64,000 nt of DNA from Mesorhizobium sp. (GTDB lineage: Bacteria; Pseudomonadota; Alphaproteobacteria; Rhizobiales; Rhizobiaceae): NCBI GenBank assembly GCA_004020875.1, contig SAPZ01000008.1, positions 124,001-188,000 of the forward strand, in the 5' to 3' direction. Of the stretch, positions 18,235 through 25,679 are shown piece after piece. The notes under the pieces are model-generated. The model searched no databases. It was not told the DNA's origin and was given only the letters and a program-made list of their open reading frames with translations. Position numbers and translations under genes: made by a program. Each line of letters begins with the position of its first letter. Positions within the stretch are counted from its first letter, which is position 1.

Positions 18235-18588
18235 ATGTCCTATGTCGACGGTTTCGTGATTGCCGTGCCGCAGGCAAATCTCGATGACTACAAGAAGCTG
18301 GCCAACATCGCAGGCCCGATATGGATGGAGCACGGCGCGCTCTCCTATGTCGAATGCATCGGCGACGACGTGCCGTATGGCGAGCTGACCTCGTTCCCGC
18401 GTGCCGTGCAGGCGAAGGACGACGAGATCGTCATCTTCGCCTGGGTCGTCTACGAATCCAGAGAGAGTCGTGACGCGGTCATGGCCAAGGTGATGGCCGA
18501 TAAGCGTCTCAAAATGGACTGGTCCGCAATGCCCTTCGATGGCAAGCGCATGATCTTCGGCGGCTTCCAGCCATTTATCGAGCTTTGA
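18235..18588 (+). CDS. DUF1428 family protein
   Basis: 117 residues. The family pattern is clear: YVDGFVIAVPQANLDDYKKLA, HGALSYVECIGDDVPYGE and KRMIFGGFQPFIEL. It has a dimeric alpha/beta ferredoxin-like fold (YbaA type) of unknown function. The upstream VOC gene ends 110 bases earlier, so the two may be cotranscribed. Confidence 0.88.
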   Translation: MSYVDGFVIAVPQANLDDYKKLANIAGPIWMEHGALSYVECIGDDVPYGELTSFPRAVQAKDDEIVIFAWVVYESRESRDAVMAKVMADKRLKMDWSAMPFDGKRMIFGGFQPFIEL

Positions 18589-18716
18589 GGAACTCGGCCC
18601 CAGCTGGGTTGAGATTGATGTGAGGCCGAGTCGAGAATGGTTGTTCCCGAGAACCGGAGCGGAGGAGCACCGGAAGCGCAAGGAACCGCCGTTCGCAGGC
18701 CGGCCTCACCTTAATA

Positions 18717-20351
18717 TCAGCCTAGCTTGTCCAGCAGTGGCTTCAGCCGATCCCCATAGCGCTTCCAAAGATCGACCGAGCCTTGATACATCGGCTGGCG
18801 CACCTGCGCGGCGGAAGCAGTGCGCACCGGCCGATCCGTCTCGTGGAAGGACAACACCTTGTCGTCCCAGGGCAGGCCGAGATATGCCATCAGCGCCCGC
18901 GTCTGCCCTTCCTGGTCGGCAACGAAATCCTCATAGCGCACATCGTGCACGACGCCAGGCAGCACCTTGTGCCAATGCGCCATGATGTCGGTGTAAAGGT
19001 TATGGAAATCCGCGAGCTCGCCGAGTTCATAGCCGTAGCGATGGCTGTCGCCGCGGAAATGCACCTTGAAGATGGACAGGCAGGTGGCGGCCGCATCGCG
19101 GGCGCAATGCACGATCTTCGCCTTCGGCAGCATCATGTGCAGGAAGCCGACCAGCATGAAGTTGCCCGGCATCTTGTCGGTGACATGGCGGTAGCCCGGA
19201 TATCGGCTATGCAGCATGTCGAGATACGCCTGGCCCGCCTCGGCGAAGGCCTTGTCGGGCATGTCGGCGATCCCGGCGGGAAATCCACCCGGCATGCCCA
19301 TCGGAAACTGCTTGCCGACCGCGGTTTTCAGGATGTTCAACTCGCCGGCCCCAAAGACTTGCGGATGGCTGGCGATGATCTGCTCGACCAGCGTGGTGCC
19401 GGAACGCGGCATGCCGACGACGAAGATCGGCGTGTCGTCTGAAATATCGCTTGTCCGGTGCTTCTCGAAGAAGGCCGTGTGGAAGGCCGCCTTCATCGCC
19501 TCGAATTCGCGGCGCGTGCGGACCGGATCGTAGTCGATGCCCTGGCGACGGATGGCATTGCCCTCGGCGAAATAGTCGAAAGCGCGGCCATAGTCCTTGA
19601 GGTCGTCGTGGACCTTGCCGAGACCGAAGGAAAGCTGCATGCGCGCCAGGCTGCCCTGCGGCGCCTTGGCATGCTCGGCCTCCATGCCGGATAGCTCTTT
19701 GTCGCGATCGGTCTGACGCTTGACCTGGCTCAAAAGCAGCCAGGCCTTGGCCATGCCGGGAACAACCGCCACCGCCTGTCTGGCAAGATCGGCGGCTTCA
19801 CCGAGCTTGCCCTTCTCCATCATGGCCACGCCCAGCCCGTAAAGCAGCTCAGCATCCTTCGGCCGGATCGACAGGGACTCGCGGAACAGGGCTATCGCCT
19901 CATCCAGTCGCCCGGCCTCCTGCAGCGTTTCCGCAAGCCCCATGCGGGCGCGGACATGGAACGGGTTGCGGCCGATCGTGCCGCGATAGATCTCCTCGGC
20001 GGCATCGAACTGGCCGAGCTGCTTCAGCGACGAACCGAGATTGTCGCGCGCGGCCAATTGGTCCGGCTTGATATCCACTGCGCCGCGAAAGAAATCGACC
20101 GCGGCGGCGACCCGACCGAGGTCGCGCATGACGGTGCCCATATTGTTGAGGAAGTCAGCGTTCTGGGGCTGCAGCGTCACCGACTGTTCGATGAGTTCGA
20201 GCCCCTCCTCGCTGCGTCCAGTCTGGTGCAGCAGCAGTCCGAGAAAGTGCAAGGCGGCGGCATGGTTCGGCTGCTGCCCCAGGACCTGCCGATAGAGCGC
20301 CTCGGCTTCCTGACGGCGTCCGGCCTGGTGCAGATGCAGCGCCCGTTGCAC
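18717..20351 (-). CDS. TPR-repeat protein with C-terminal sulfotransferase domain
   Basis: About 545 residues from the conservative GTG start. Residues 1-230 are tandem TPR units (for example AALHFLGLLLHQTGRSEEGL, AARDNLGSSLKQLGQFDAAE). A sulfotransferase domain follows, with the 5'-phosphosulfate loop VVGMPRSGTTLVEQIIASHP near residue 320 and a catalytic-type His region. It transfers sulfate from PAPS to an unknown acceptor. The frame stays open upstream to a TAG near 20480 and reads INRDQRRAANAGGKSG from 20423, matching the MNRxQRRAA N-terminus common in rhizobial TPR proteins but with ATT in place of ATG. The true start may therefore be ATT at 20423 (569 codons). Confidence 0.9.
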   Translation of the reverse strand: MQRALHLHQAGRRQEAEALYRQVLGQQPNHAAALHFLGLLLHQTGRSEEGLELIEQSVTLQPQNADFLNNMGTVMRDLGRVAAAVDFFRGAVDIKPDQLAARDNLGSSLKQLGQFDAAEEIYRGTIGRNPFHVRARMGLAETLQEAGRLDEAIALFRESLSIRPKDAELLYGLGVAMMEKGKLGEAADLARQAVAVVPGMAKAWLLLSQVKRQTDRDKELSGMEAEHAKAPQGSLARMQLSFGLGKVHDDLKDYGRAFDYFAEGNAIRRQGIDYDPVRTRREFEAMKAAFHTAFFEKHRTSDISDDTPIFVVGMPRSGTTLVEQIIASHPQVFGAGELNILKTAVGKQFPMGMPGGFPAGIADMPDKAFAEAGQAYLDMLHSRYPGYRHVTDKMPGNFMLVGFLHMMLPKAKIVHCARDAAATCLSIFKVHFRGDSHRYGYELGELADFHNLYTDIMAHWHKVLPGVVHDVRYEDFVADQEGQTRALMAYLGLPWDDKVLSFHETDRPVRTASAAQVRQPMYQGSVDLWKRYGDRLKPLLDKLG

Positions 20352-20549
20352 ATAGGGGTCGAGCGGGCTGGCCGTTCCTGACTTGCCGCCCGCATTCGCC
20401 GCTCTTCTTTGATCTCTGTTAATGGGAAACCTGCCGTGTTTGTTGGTCCGCCGGACCTAAGCCATGCGGGCAAGAGATTCAAGGCTAAGCAACACCACGC
20501 GTGTTGCCGTGTCTATACCCGTCTGTTGAGACCGACACCGCGTTGCTTC

Positions 20550-20941
20550 TCAACACTGTCCGTCGCCGACGATGCGGTAATCCGCCGCGCGGGCCTCGCA
20601 TGCGTTCGGGAAGCTGCGCACTTGCCCGTGGCGCCTGGCGCAGACCGGGCGTCTTCGCGCGTGCAGAACGTCTGCTCCCCGCCTCCGCCACCGCCGTCGC
20701 GGCAAGGGCCGTCACGCACGATGCGGTATCCTTCCCTTTCAGCCAGGCAGGCATTGGCGAAGGTCTGGCGATCGCCGCCATGCCGGGCGCAGACCGGTTG
20801 GTATTGCATGGTGCAAAGCTGCGGATGCGGCCCGGGCGGGCGCGGCCGGGGCCCATCGTCGACGACCACCGTACAGGCCGCCAGCAGCGCGGACAGGATG
20901 AAAATGACAGCGCCTTGACGCGAGACAGCAAGAAATCGCAT
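20550..20941 (-). pseudogene. Double Kazal-domain lipoprotein with a one-base frameshift
   Basis: ATG at 20941 follows GGAGGAGGGA. The N-terminus is a lipoprotein signal ending LLAAC. Domain 1 is a Kazal serine-protease-inhibitor repeat: C at the start, QYQPVC, then QTFANAC and IVRDGPC. After a Gly linker domain 2 begins EQTFCTRE, then the frame is lost near 20646-20652. In the +1 frame the rest of the domain is intact: PVCARRHG, SFPNAC, IVGDGQC, stop at 20550-20552. The span is 392 bases, so adding one base gives 130 residues. The break looks like loss of one C from a run of four. Confidence 0.85.
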
Positions 20942-21151
20942 TTGTCCCTCCTCCATCCCGGTTTGGTGGCGCCGGCACGCGATATCCTTGCATTTCGCGG
21001 TGAACGCAACCGCCGTTTGTGGCACCGCCAGGCTTTGCCGACAACCCTCGCTGGCCCATGCTTGGGCCCTCTCTGGCCGATGACCCATGCCGGCACGGGG
21101 TCTATCGAGGCCCATCGTTGGACGCGCCGCAGGCCGCCCGCGACCGTCGTC

Positions 21152-21179
21152 TTGCAACCATCACGTTTCCGTGTAATAA
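21152..21179 (+). promoter_or_regulatory. Probable sigma-70 promoter of the first cold-shock gene
   Basis: TTGCAA (21152-21157) and TAATAA (21174-21179) are spaced by 16 bases. A start near 21186 would give a leader of about 200 bases before the csp ATG at 21389, similar to the long leaders of cold-shock mRNAs elsewhere. The call rests on sequence only. Confidence 0.5.
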
Positions 21180-21210
21180 ATTTCCTCGTTCGGGCATTTA
21201 CGACCCGGAG
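21178..21210 (+). promoter_or_regulatory. Leader element shared with the second cold-shock gene, copy 1
   Basis: AAATTTCCTC (21178-21187), a 2-base insertion, then TCGGGCA and an ATTT-containing loop before a CCCGG arm. The same order occurs at 21774-21806 upstream of the second cold-shock gene. Here it starts within or right after the -10 box, so it would form the 5' end of the mRNA. Confidence 0.45.
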
Positions 21211-21260
21211 AGCGGAACGTTTTGGACGACCTTTCCCCGACAAGTGTGAATCTCTGACAG

Positions 21261-21284
21261 CCCCGTTTTTCGGCGGGGGGTTTT
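21261..21284 (+). terminator. Weak terminator-like hairpin inside the cold-shock leader
   Basis: Arms CCCCG (21261-21265) and CGGGG (21274-21278) enclose an 8-base loop and are followed by GG and TTTT. The stem is short. If used, it would end a short RNA of about 95 bases from the leader (attenuation). Speculative. Confidence 0.25.
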
Positions 21285-21388
21285 GACCATGCGCGAATGC
21301 ATGACCGCCGAAGCAACCACCGGGATTTGCCCAAGGCGCGAGGCAGCGGGCAAACCACAAGACTGACACGGGTGAAGGAGTTTCCCCA

Positions 21389-21601
21389 ATGGCCCAGACC
21401 GGTACCGTAAAGTTCTTCAACGCCACCAAAGGCTTCGGCTTCATCACGCCCGATGGCGGCGCCAAGGACGTATTCGTCCACATTTCCGCGATCGAGGCAT
21501 CCGGCCTGCGCACGCTGGTCGACGGCCAGAAGGTAACCTTCGACGTCGAGCCGGACCGCATGGGCAAAGGCCCTAAGGCGGTCAACCTGCGCGCCGCCTG
21601 A
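21389..21601 (+). CDS. Cold-shock protein, first copy
   Basis: 70 residues, one CspA-type OB-fold. RNP1 is KGFGFITP (residues 14-21) and RNP2 is VFVHISA. It binds single-stranded nucleic acid and is usually an RNA chaperone. Ribosome site GAAGGAGTTTCCCC. It is about 80 percent identical to the second copy 236 bases downstream, separated by a terminator, so the two are separate transcripts. Confidence 0.97.
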   Translation: MAQTGTVKFFNATKGFGFITPDGGAKDVFVHISAIEASGLRTLVDGQKVTFDVEPDRMGKGPKAVNLRAA

Positions 21602-21680
21602 CCGGCGCAATCGCCTGTCCTTGCGGATGCAATGATGCGGCAGGTCATAAACGGGCTTTTGGACAGGCTCGAAATTGCGA

Positions 21681-21708
21681 AGGCGCGACCGAACCGTCGC
21701 GCCTTTTT
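21681..21708 (+). terminator. Rho-independent terminator of the first cold-shock gene
   Basis: Nine-base arms AGGCGCGAC (21681-21689) and GTCGCGCCT (21696-21704) around a CGAACC loop, followed by a run of T ending at 21708. It separates the two cold-shock genes. Confidence 0.88.
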
Positions 21709-21773
21709 CGCGCGCAAATGCTTGGATCGGCAGGCGAAAACTTTCTCTTGCCGATGACGCTAAAATAAAGGAC

Positions 21774-21806
21774 AAATTTCCTCTCGGGCAATTTGCCGGC
21801 CCGAGA
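21774..21806 (+). promoter_or_regulatory. Leader element shared with the first cold-shock gene, copy 2
   Basis: AAATTTCCTC (21774-21783) followed directly by TCGGGCA and a loop, closing with GCCCGAG: a 7-bp stem CTCGGGC/GCCCGAG. It lies about 50 bases before the ATG at 21837. TAAAAT at 21761-21766 may be the -10 box. Confidence 0.45.
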
Positions 21807-21836
21807 CTTGACTTGATGGGATCAAAGGAGTTTCCC

Positions 21837-22049
21837 ATGCCGCAGACCGGCACCGTCAAATTCTTCAACCATGCCAAGGGCTTCGGCTTCATCACGCCCG
21901 ACGATGGCGCAAAGGATGTCTTCGTCCACATCTCGGCCGTGCAGGCGTCGGGCCTTCCCGGTCTTGAGGATGGGCAGAAAGTGACATTCGACACCGAGCC
22001 GGACAAGCGCGGCAAGGGTCCGAAGGCCGTCAATCTGTCGATCGGCTGA
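21837..22049 (+). CDS. Cold-shock protein, second copy
   Basis: 70 residues, same OB-fold as the first copy: [27 protein letters not shown], and C-terminal KGPKAVNL. Ribosome site AAAGGAGTTTCCC is nearly identical to that of the first copy. Tandem duplication with separate control is the simplest reading. Confidence 0.97.
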   Translation: MPQTGTVKFFNHAKGFGFITPDDGAKDVFVHISAVQASGLPGLEDGQKVTFDTEPDKRGKGPKAVNLSIG

Positions 22050-22166
22050 GCCGCTCACGACGGATCCGACGGAGGCTATGTCAGGCGGGGGCGCTCCCGC
22101 CCGGTATCGGGCTGTGCCCAAGTCTCGAAAGACTGCCAGGCCATAAAAAATCGTTTGCGCCGATTT

Positions 22167-22187
22167 CCGTTCAGCCTCCGTTCAGCC
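22167..22187 (+). promoter_or_regulatory. Direct repeat upstream of the BA14K gene
   Basis: CCGTTCAGCC occurs twice (22167-22176 and 22178-22187), a period of 11 bases or one helical turn. Tandem half-sites at this spacing are typical of OmpR/PhoB-family regulators. The site is about 75 bases before the BA14K start. The regulator is unknown. Confidence 0.45.
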
Positions 22188-22262
22188 ACGGTCTTCTATT
22201 AACCTTTGCTAAAGCCGGTCCGTATCCCAAGAATGCGCGGGCCGGCGCGAAGGAGACCGAAG

Positions 22263-22673
22263 ATGAACCGTTTTCTCAAGACCGCAATCCTGGGCGTAGG
22301 CATTGCCGCGACCACCCTGGCCACCTTCTCGTCGGCCAATGCCGACGACTGGCGCTGGCACCATCATCGCGATCATGGCGGCGACGCTCTTGCCGCCGGC
22401 GTTGTCGGCCTCGCGGCCGGCGCCCTGATCGGCAGCGCGCTCAGCAATCCCGGGCCGCGCTATTACGAACCGTCCTATGGTGACGACTACTATGTCGACC
22501 CGCCGGTGCGTCGCTACTATGTGCAGCCGCGCGTCGTCTATGCCGACCGCTATGCCGAGCCGTGGACCCGGGCCTGGTACGAATATTGCTCAGATCGCTA
22601 CCGCACCTTCAATTCGCGGACCGGCACCTTCACCGGCAGCGACGGCGACCAGCATTTCTGCGTCGCGAACTAA
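22263..22673 (+). CDS. BA14K-family exported protein
   Basis: 136 residues. Signal peptide through SSANA near residue 27, a Gly/Ala hydrophobic segment (LAAGVVGLAAGALIGSAL), a Tyr-rich middle, and the BA14K domain at the C-terminus: WYEYCSDRYRTFNSRTGTF, then CVAN. The Brucella founding member is an immunoreactive lectin-like 14-kDa protein needed for normal LPS. ATG at 22263 has GAAGGAGA. Followed by a terminator. Confidence 0.9.
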   Translation: MNRFLKTAILGVGIAATTLATFSSANADDWRWHHHRDHGGDALAAGVVGLAAGALIGSALSNPGPRYYEPSYGDDYYVDPPVRRYYVQPRVVYADRYAEPWTRAWYEYCSDRYRTFNSRTGTFTGSDGDQHFCVAN

Positions 22674-22695
22674 CAAAATCCAGGGTTCCCTGCCC

Positions 22696-22724
22696 AAAAA
22701 GCGCCGCCTGCAGCGGCGCTTTTT
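22696..22724. terminator. Bidirectional intrinsic terminator
   Basis: Arms AAAAAGCGCCGC (22696-22707) and GCGGCGCTTTTT (22713-22724) around CTGCA. With A and T tracts on both sides it can serve the BA14K gene (plus) and the MBL hydrolase (minus), which converge here. Confidence 0.9.
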
Positions 22725-22737
22725 CTTTGCATGCGGG

Positions 22738-23379
22738 TCAGGTGAGAAAGGGATTGGTCCGCCGCTCATCGCCGAAACGGCTGCCCGGCCCATGGCCGCA
22801 GATGAAACCGATATCGTCGCCAAGCGGCAGAAGCTTGTCCTTGATCGAGGCGATCAGCGCGGCGTGGTCGCCGCCGGGCAGATCGGTGCGGCCCACCGAG
22901 CCGCGGAACAGCACGTCGCCGACATGCGCGAATCTGGCCGCGCGGTTGTAGTAGACCACGTGGCCGGGCGCATGCCCCGGGCAATGCAGCACTTCGAACA
23001 CATGATTGCCGAAGGACACCATCTCGCCTTCAGCAAGGAAGCGATCCGGCACGCAATTGCGCACTGGATCGGTAAGGCCGAAGCGCTTGGCCTGGTTCTC
23101 GAGATTCGCAAGCAGTGGCTTGTCGGCTTCATGTGGGCCGATAATATCAATACCCAGCGCATCCTTCAGTTCCATCGCGCCGCCGGCATGGTCGATATGG
23201 CCATGCGTTATCCAGATCGCACCGGCCTTGATGGCATTGTCCTTGAGCGCCTTGAGCACCTGGTCAATATCGCCGCCCGGATCGACCACGACGCCGTTCT
23301 TGTCGTCCATATCGAACAGGATGGTGCAGTTCTGCTGGAACGGCGTGACCGGCACGATGCCGGCATTGAGCTGACCCAT
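22738..23379 (-). CDS. Metallo-beta-lactamase-fold hydrolase, glyoxalase II-like
   Basis: 213 residues. Metal motif THGHIDHAGG (HxHxDH) near residue 57, then HCPGHAPGH and GDVLFRGSVGRTDLPGGD, and the C-terminal GHGPGS ligand region. This is the YcbL/GloB-like subgroup that hydrolyses thioesters such as S-lactoylglutathione or related substrates. Start 23379 has AAAGGAAAG upstream; ATG at 23400 is in frame too. Confidence 0.9.
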   Translation of the reverse strand: MGQLNAGIVPVTPFQQNCTILFDMDDKNGVVVDPGGDIDQVLKALKDNAIKAGAIWITHGHIDHAGGAMELKDALGIDIIGPHEADKPLLANLENQAKRFGLTDPVRNCVPDRFLAEGEMVSFGNHVFEVLHCPGHAPGHVVYYNRAARFAHVGDVLFRGSVGRTDLPGGDHAALIASIKDKLLPLGDDIGFICGHGPGSRFGDERRTNPFLT

Positions 23380-23498
23380 GGCTTTCCTTTCTCGAGCCAT
23401 TCCAGGAAAAGTCCGGAACGCTCCGTTTGTCGCCCTGATGTAGACAGGCGGGCAAACGCCGTCCACTGCCGGCCAGGCCAAATATCCCCGAGACGAAA

Positions 23499-23520
23499 AT
23501 GGGCGGCCGAAGCCGCCCAT
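23499..23520 (-). terminator. Terminator after the Gly/Ala-rich small protein gene
   Basis: Nine-base arms ATGGGCGGC and GCCGCCCAT. Read on the minus strand the loop is TTCG and ATTTTC follows. It is placed 24 bases after the stop codon at 23544. Confidence 0.8.
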
Positions 23521-23543
23521 CTGAAAACTTGAAGCGAGAGCCC

Positions 23544-23852
23544 TTATTTCTTCATCGCATTCATGACCGCGCCGATGATGCCGGTCAGGATGGCACCGCC
23601 GCCCACGCCGCCGAGAAGGTTCTTCAGGTCGAGCGCGCTGCCAATTCCACCCGCCGCGGCCGCCGCGTCGACACCACCGCCGCCCAGCAGACTGCCAAGG
23701 ATGGCCGCACCGCCGACACCGCCGATCGCGCCGCTGAGGATTTTGGTAAGCTGGCCCATCGCCGCCTGCTTCAGCGCCGCGCCGACCGCCTGGCCGCCGA
23801 TAACGCCGGCAATTACCTGTACAACGATCTGAATAATCGTATTGCTGTCCAT
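23544..23852 (-). CDS. Small Gly/Ala-rich hydrophobic protein
   Basis: 102 residues with several hydrophobic, Gly-rich stretches (IIQIVVQVIAGVIGG, LSGAIGGVGGAAILGSLLGGGG, GGGAILTGIIGAVMNAM). No signal peptide is obvious, although the N-terminus is a potential membrane segment. It resembles small conserved rhizobial membrane-active proteins but I cannot name a family. It has its own terminator and a GGAGGG ribosome site. Confidence 0.75.
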   Translation of the reverse strand: MDSNTIIQIVVQVIAGVIGGQAVGAALKQAAMGQLTKILSGAIGGVGGAAILGSLLGGGGVDAAAAAGGIGSALDLKNLLGGVGGGAILTGIIGAVMNAMKK

Positions 23853-23940
23853 GTAACTAGTCCCTCCATAGCCGCCTGCCTCCTAGGGCCGACACGATCA
23901 TGAGACGCCGAACCGTTCGAAAGTCAAATGCATGAAGGCT

Positions 23941-23969
23941 TAAATAAAAAAGGCGGCCCGAAAACCGCC
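23941..23969 (-). terminator. Terminator of ilvE
   Basis: Stem GGCGG (23952-23956) with CCGCC (23965-23969); on the minus strand it is followed by TTTTTTATTTA. It lies 30 bases after the ilvE stop. Confidence 0.75.
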
Positions 23970-23998
23970 CCTATTGCACAAAAAAGCTGTGACTATCG

Positions 23999-24892
23999 CT
24001 ATTCTGCGGCTATCGCATGCTTTGGTTGCACCGCCGCGGAATAGTCATTCATCAACGTCTTGGCGATCTCGCCAACCTCGAATCGGTATGGACCGATCTC
24101 CGACACCGGTGTTACCTCGGCCGCGGTACCGGTCAGGAAGCATTGCTCGAAACCTTCGAGTTCTTCCGGCATGATGGCGCGCTCGATCACTTCGAATCCG
24201 CGGTCCTTGGCCAGACCGATCACCGTGCGGCGGGTAATGCCGTCGAGGAAGCAGTCGGGCGTCGGCGTATGGATCTTGCCGTCCTTTACGAAGAAGATGT
24301 TGGCGCCGGTGGCTTCCGCCACCTGGCCGCGCCAGTCGAGCATCATGGCGTCGGCATAGCCTTTGGCCTCGGCGGCATGCTTGGACAGCGTGCAGATCAT
24401 GTAGAGGCCGGCGGCCTTGGACTTCGACGGCGCGGTGCGTGGATCAGGCCGGCGCCATTCGGCGACATCGAGGCGAATGCCCTTGAGCTTCTGCGCAGGG
24501 TCGAAATAGCTCGGCCACTGCCAGATGGCGATGGCGCAATTGATGCGGTTGTTCTGCGCCGAGACGCCCATCTGCTCGCTGCCGCGCCAGGCGATCGGGC
24601 GCACATAGGCATCCTGGAAGCCCTGCTTCTTCAAAAGCGCCCGGCAGGCCTCGTCGATCTCTGCGACCGGATAGGGGATCTTGAAGCCGAGCAGGCGCGC
24701 CGATTCATGCAGACGCTCATTGTGCTCGGTCAGCTTGAAGATCTGGCCGCCATAAGCGCGCTCCCCCTCGAAGACGGCGCTGGCATAGTGCAGGCCATGG
24801 GTCAGCACATGGATCTTGGCGTCGGCCCATTTGACGAACTCGCCGTTCATCCAGATGAAGCCGTCCAGTTGATCGAAGGGAACGGATGCCAT
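23999..24892 (-). CDS. ilvE: Branched-chain amino acid aminotransferase
   Basis: 297 residues, class IV PLP aminotransferase. Clear features: GFIWMNGEFVKWADAKIHVLTHGLHYASAVFEGER at the start, the PLP-lysine region PSKSKAAGLYM near residue 160, EATGANIFFVKDGKIHTP, and FLTGTAAEVTPVSEI. It makes or degrades Leu, Ile and Val with 2-oxoglutarate as partner. A minus-strand promoter (TTGACG, 17 bases, TAATTT around 25091-25119) overlaps the palindrome near the divergent MarR gene, so that regulator could affect ilvE. Confidence 0.96.
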   Translation of the reverse strand: MASVPFDQLDGFIWMNGEFVKWADAKIHVLTHGLHYASAVFEGERAYGGQIFKLTEHNERLHESARLLGFKIPYPVAEIDEACRALLKKQGFQDAYVRPIAWRGSEQMGVSAQNNRINCAIAIWQWPSYFDPAQKLKGIRLDVAEWRRPDPRTAPSKSKAAGLYMICTLSKHAAEAKGYADAMMLDWRGQVAEATGANIFFVKDGKIHTPTPDCFLDGITRRTVIGLAKDRGFEVIERAIMPEELEGFEQCFLTGTAAEVTPVSEIGPYRFEVGEIAKTLMNDYSAAVQPKHAIAAE

Positions 24893-25104
24893 TGAAACCT
24901 CCCGCGGGCTGCCGCCCGCAAATCGTTGTGTTTATGGCCTTAGTGCCGGTCCCGTCACAGGATCCGAAACGCTGGCCAGTGCTTGGAAGCGTAGGCGGAT
25001 ATTCAATTCGTGGCAAACTCAGGAAGTTCCGGAAAAACGGCTTCCTCCTCCCTTTTCGTTCGCAATCCGCCGAAAAGCTTGTCAAAAATTATCATTGCCC
25101 GGAA

Positions 25105-25129
25105 ATTACGTCAATAGTACTGACATAAT
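25105..25129. promoter_or_regulatory. Imperfect palindrome, likely operator of the MarR regulator
   Basis: Arms ATTACGTCA (25105-25113) and TGACATAAT (25121-25129) match except for one position, around a 7-base centre. Each arm overlaps a promoter element: TTGACG/TAATTT pointing left to ilvE and CATAAT pointing right to the MarR gene. Autorepression is inferred. Confidence 0.55.
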
Positions 25130-25151
25130 TCCCGCCTCGCATGGAGAAGTG

Positions 25152-25679
25152 ATGACGAGCCCCGCAGCCGGAAAACCGATCAGGACGGCGATCGCCGATG
25201 AGGACGGCATCGACTTCGCCATCATCGAGCTGTTCTTCTTCGCCTATCGCGATTTCACCTCCGACCCGGACCAGATCCTCGCTGATTATGGCTTCGGCCG
25301 CGCCCATCACCGTGTGCTGCACTTCGTCAACCGCAGGCCGGGCCTCACCGTCGCCGAACTGCTCGATGTGCTGAAGATCACCAAGCAGAGCCTTGCGCGG
25401 GTATTGAAGCAGTTGATCGACACCGACCATATCGTCCAGGTGCAGGGGCCGCGCGACCGCCGGCAGCGCGAGCTCTACCCGACCGCCAAGGGCCGCGCGC
25501 TGGCCTTGGCATTGGCGCGGCCACAGTCGCGCCGCATCCGTGCGGCATTGGAGGATTCCGGAGCCACCGAACGCGCCACAATCGAGCGATTCCTGGAAGC
25601 GATGGTCAATCCGGAACTAAGAGCGCAGATCGACATTGTGCCTGCGCAAACATCGGGGAAGAACCATGGAGACCATTGA
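25152..25679 (+). CDS. MarR-family regulator, PetP-like
   Basis: 175 residues, winged helix with RAHHRVLHFVNRRPGLTVAELLDVLKITKQSLARVLKQLID and the wing GPRDRRQRELYPTAKG. ATG at 25152 has GGAGAAGTG. It overlaps the start of an OmpR-type response regulator by 14 bases. A MarR gene directly overlapping such a response regulator is the PetP/PetR arrangement known from Rhodobacter capsulatus, where both affect cytochrome bc1 production. Here petABC lies 25 kb away in the same window. The PetP assignment is by family and arrangement only. Confidence 0.88.
   Translation: MTSPAAGKPIRTAIADEDGIDFAIIELFFFAYRDFTSDPDQILADYGFGRAHHRVLHFVNRRPGLTVAELLDVLKITKQSLARVLKQLIDTDHIVQVQGPRDRRQRELYPTAKGRALALALARPQSRRIRAALEDSGATERATIERFLEAMVNPELRAQIDIVPAQTSGKNHGDH

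Noticed and set aside
20501..21286. 261-codon plus-strand ORF over the Kazal gene and cold-shock leader
   Set aside because: It is antisense to the Kazal lipoprotein and overlaps the cold-shock promoter; no family features.
21161..22033. 290-codon minus-strand ORF across both cold-shock genes
   Set aside because: Internal similarity is explained by being the complement of two paralogous cold-shock genes.
23395..23420. ATTCCAGGAAAAGT match to the repeat at 60617
   Set aside because: Only one 14-base arm matches and no second arm is present; too short to call a copy of the element.
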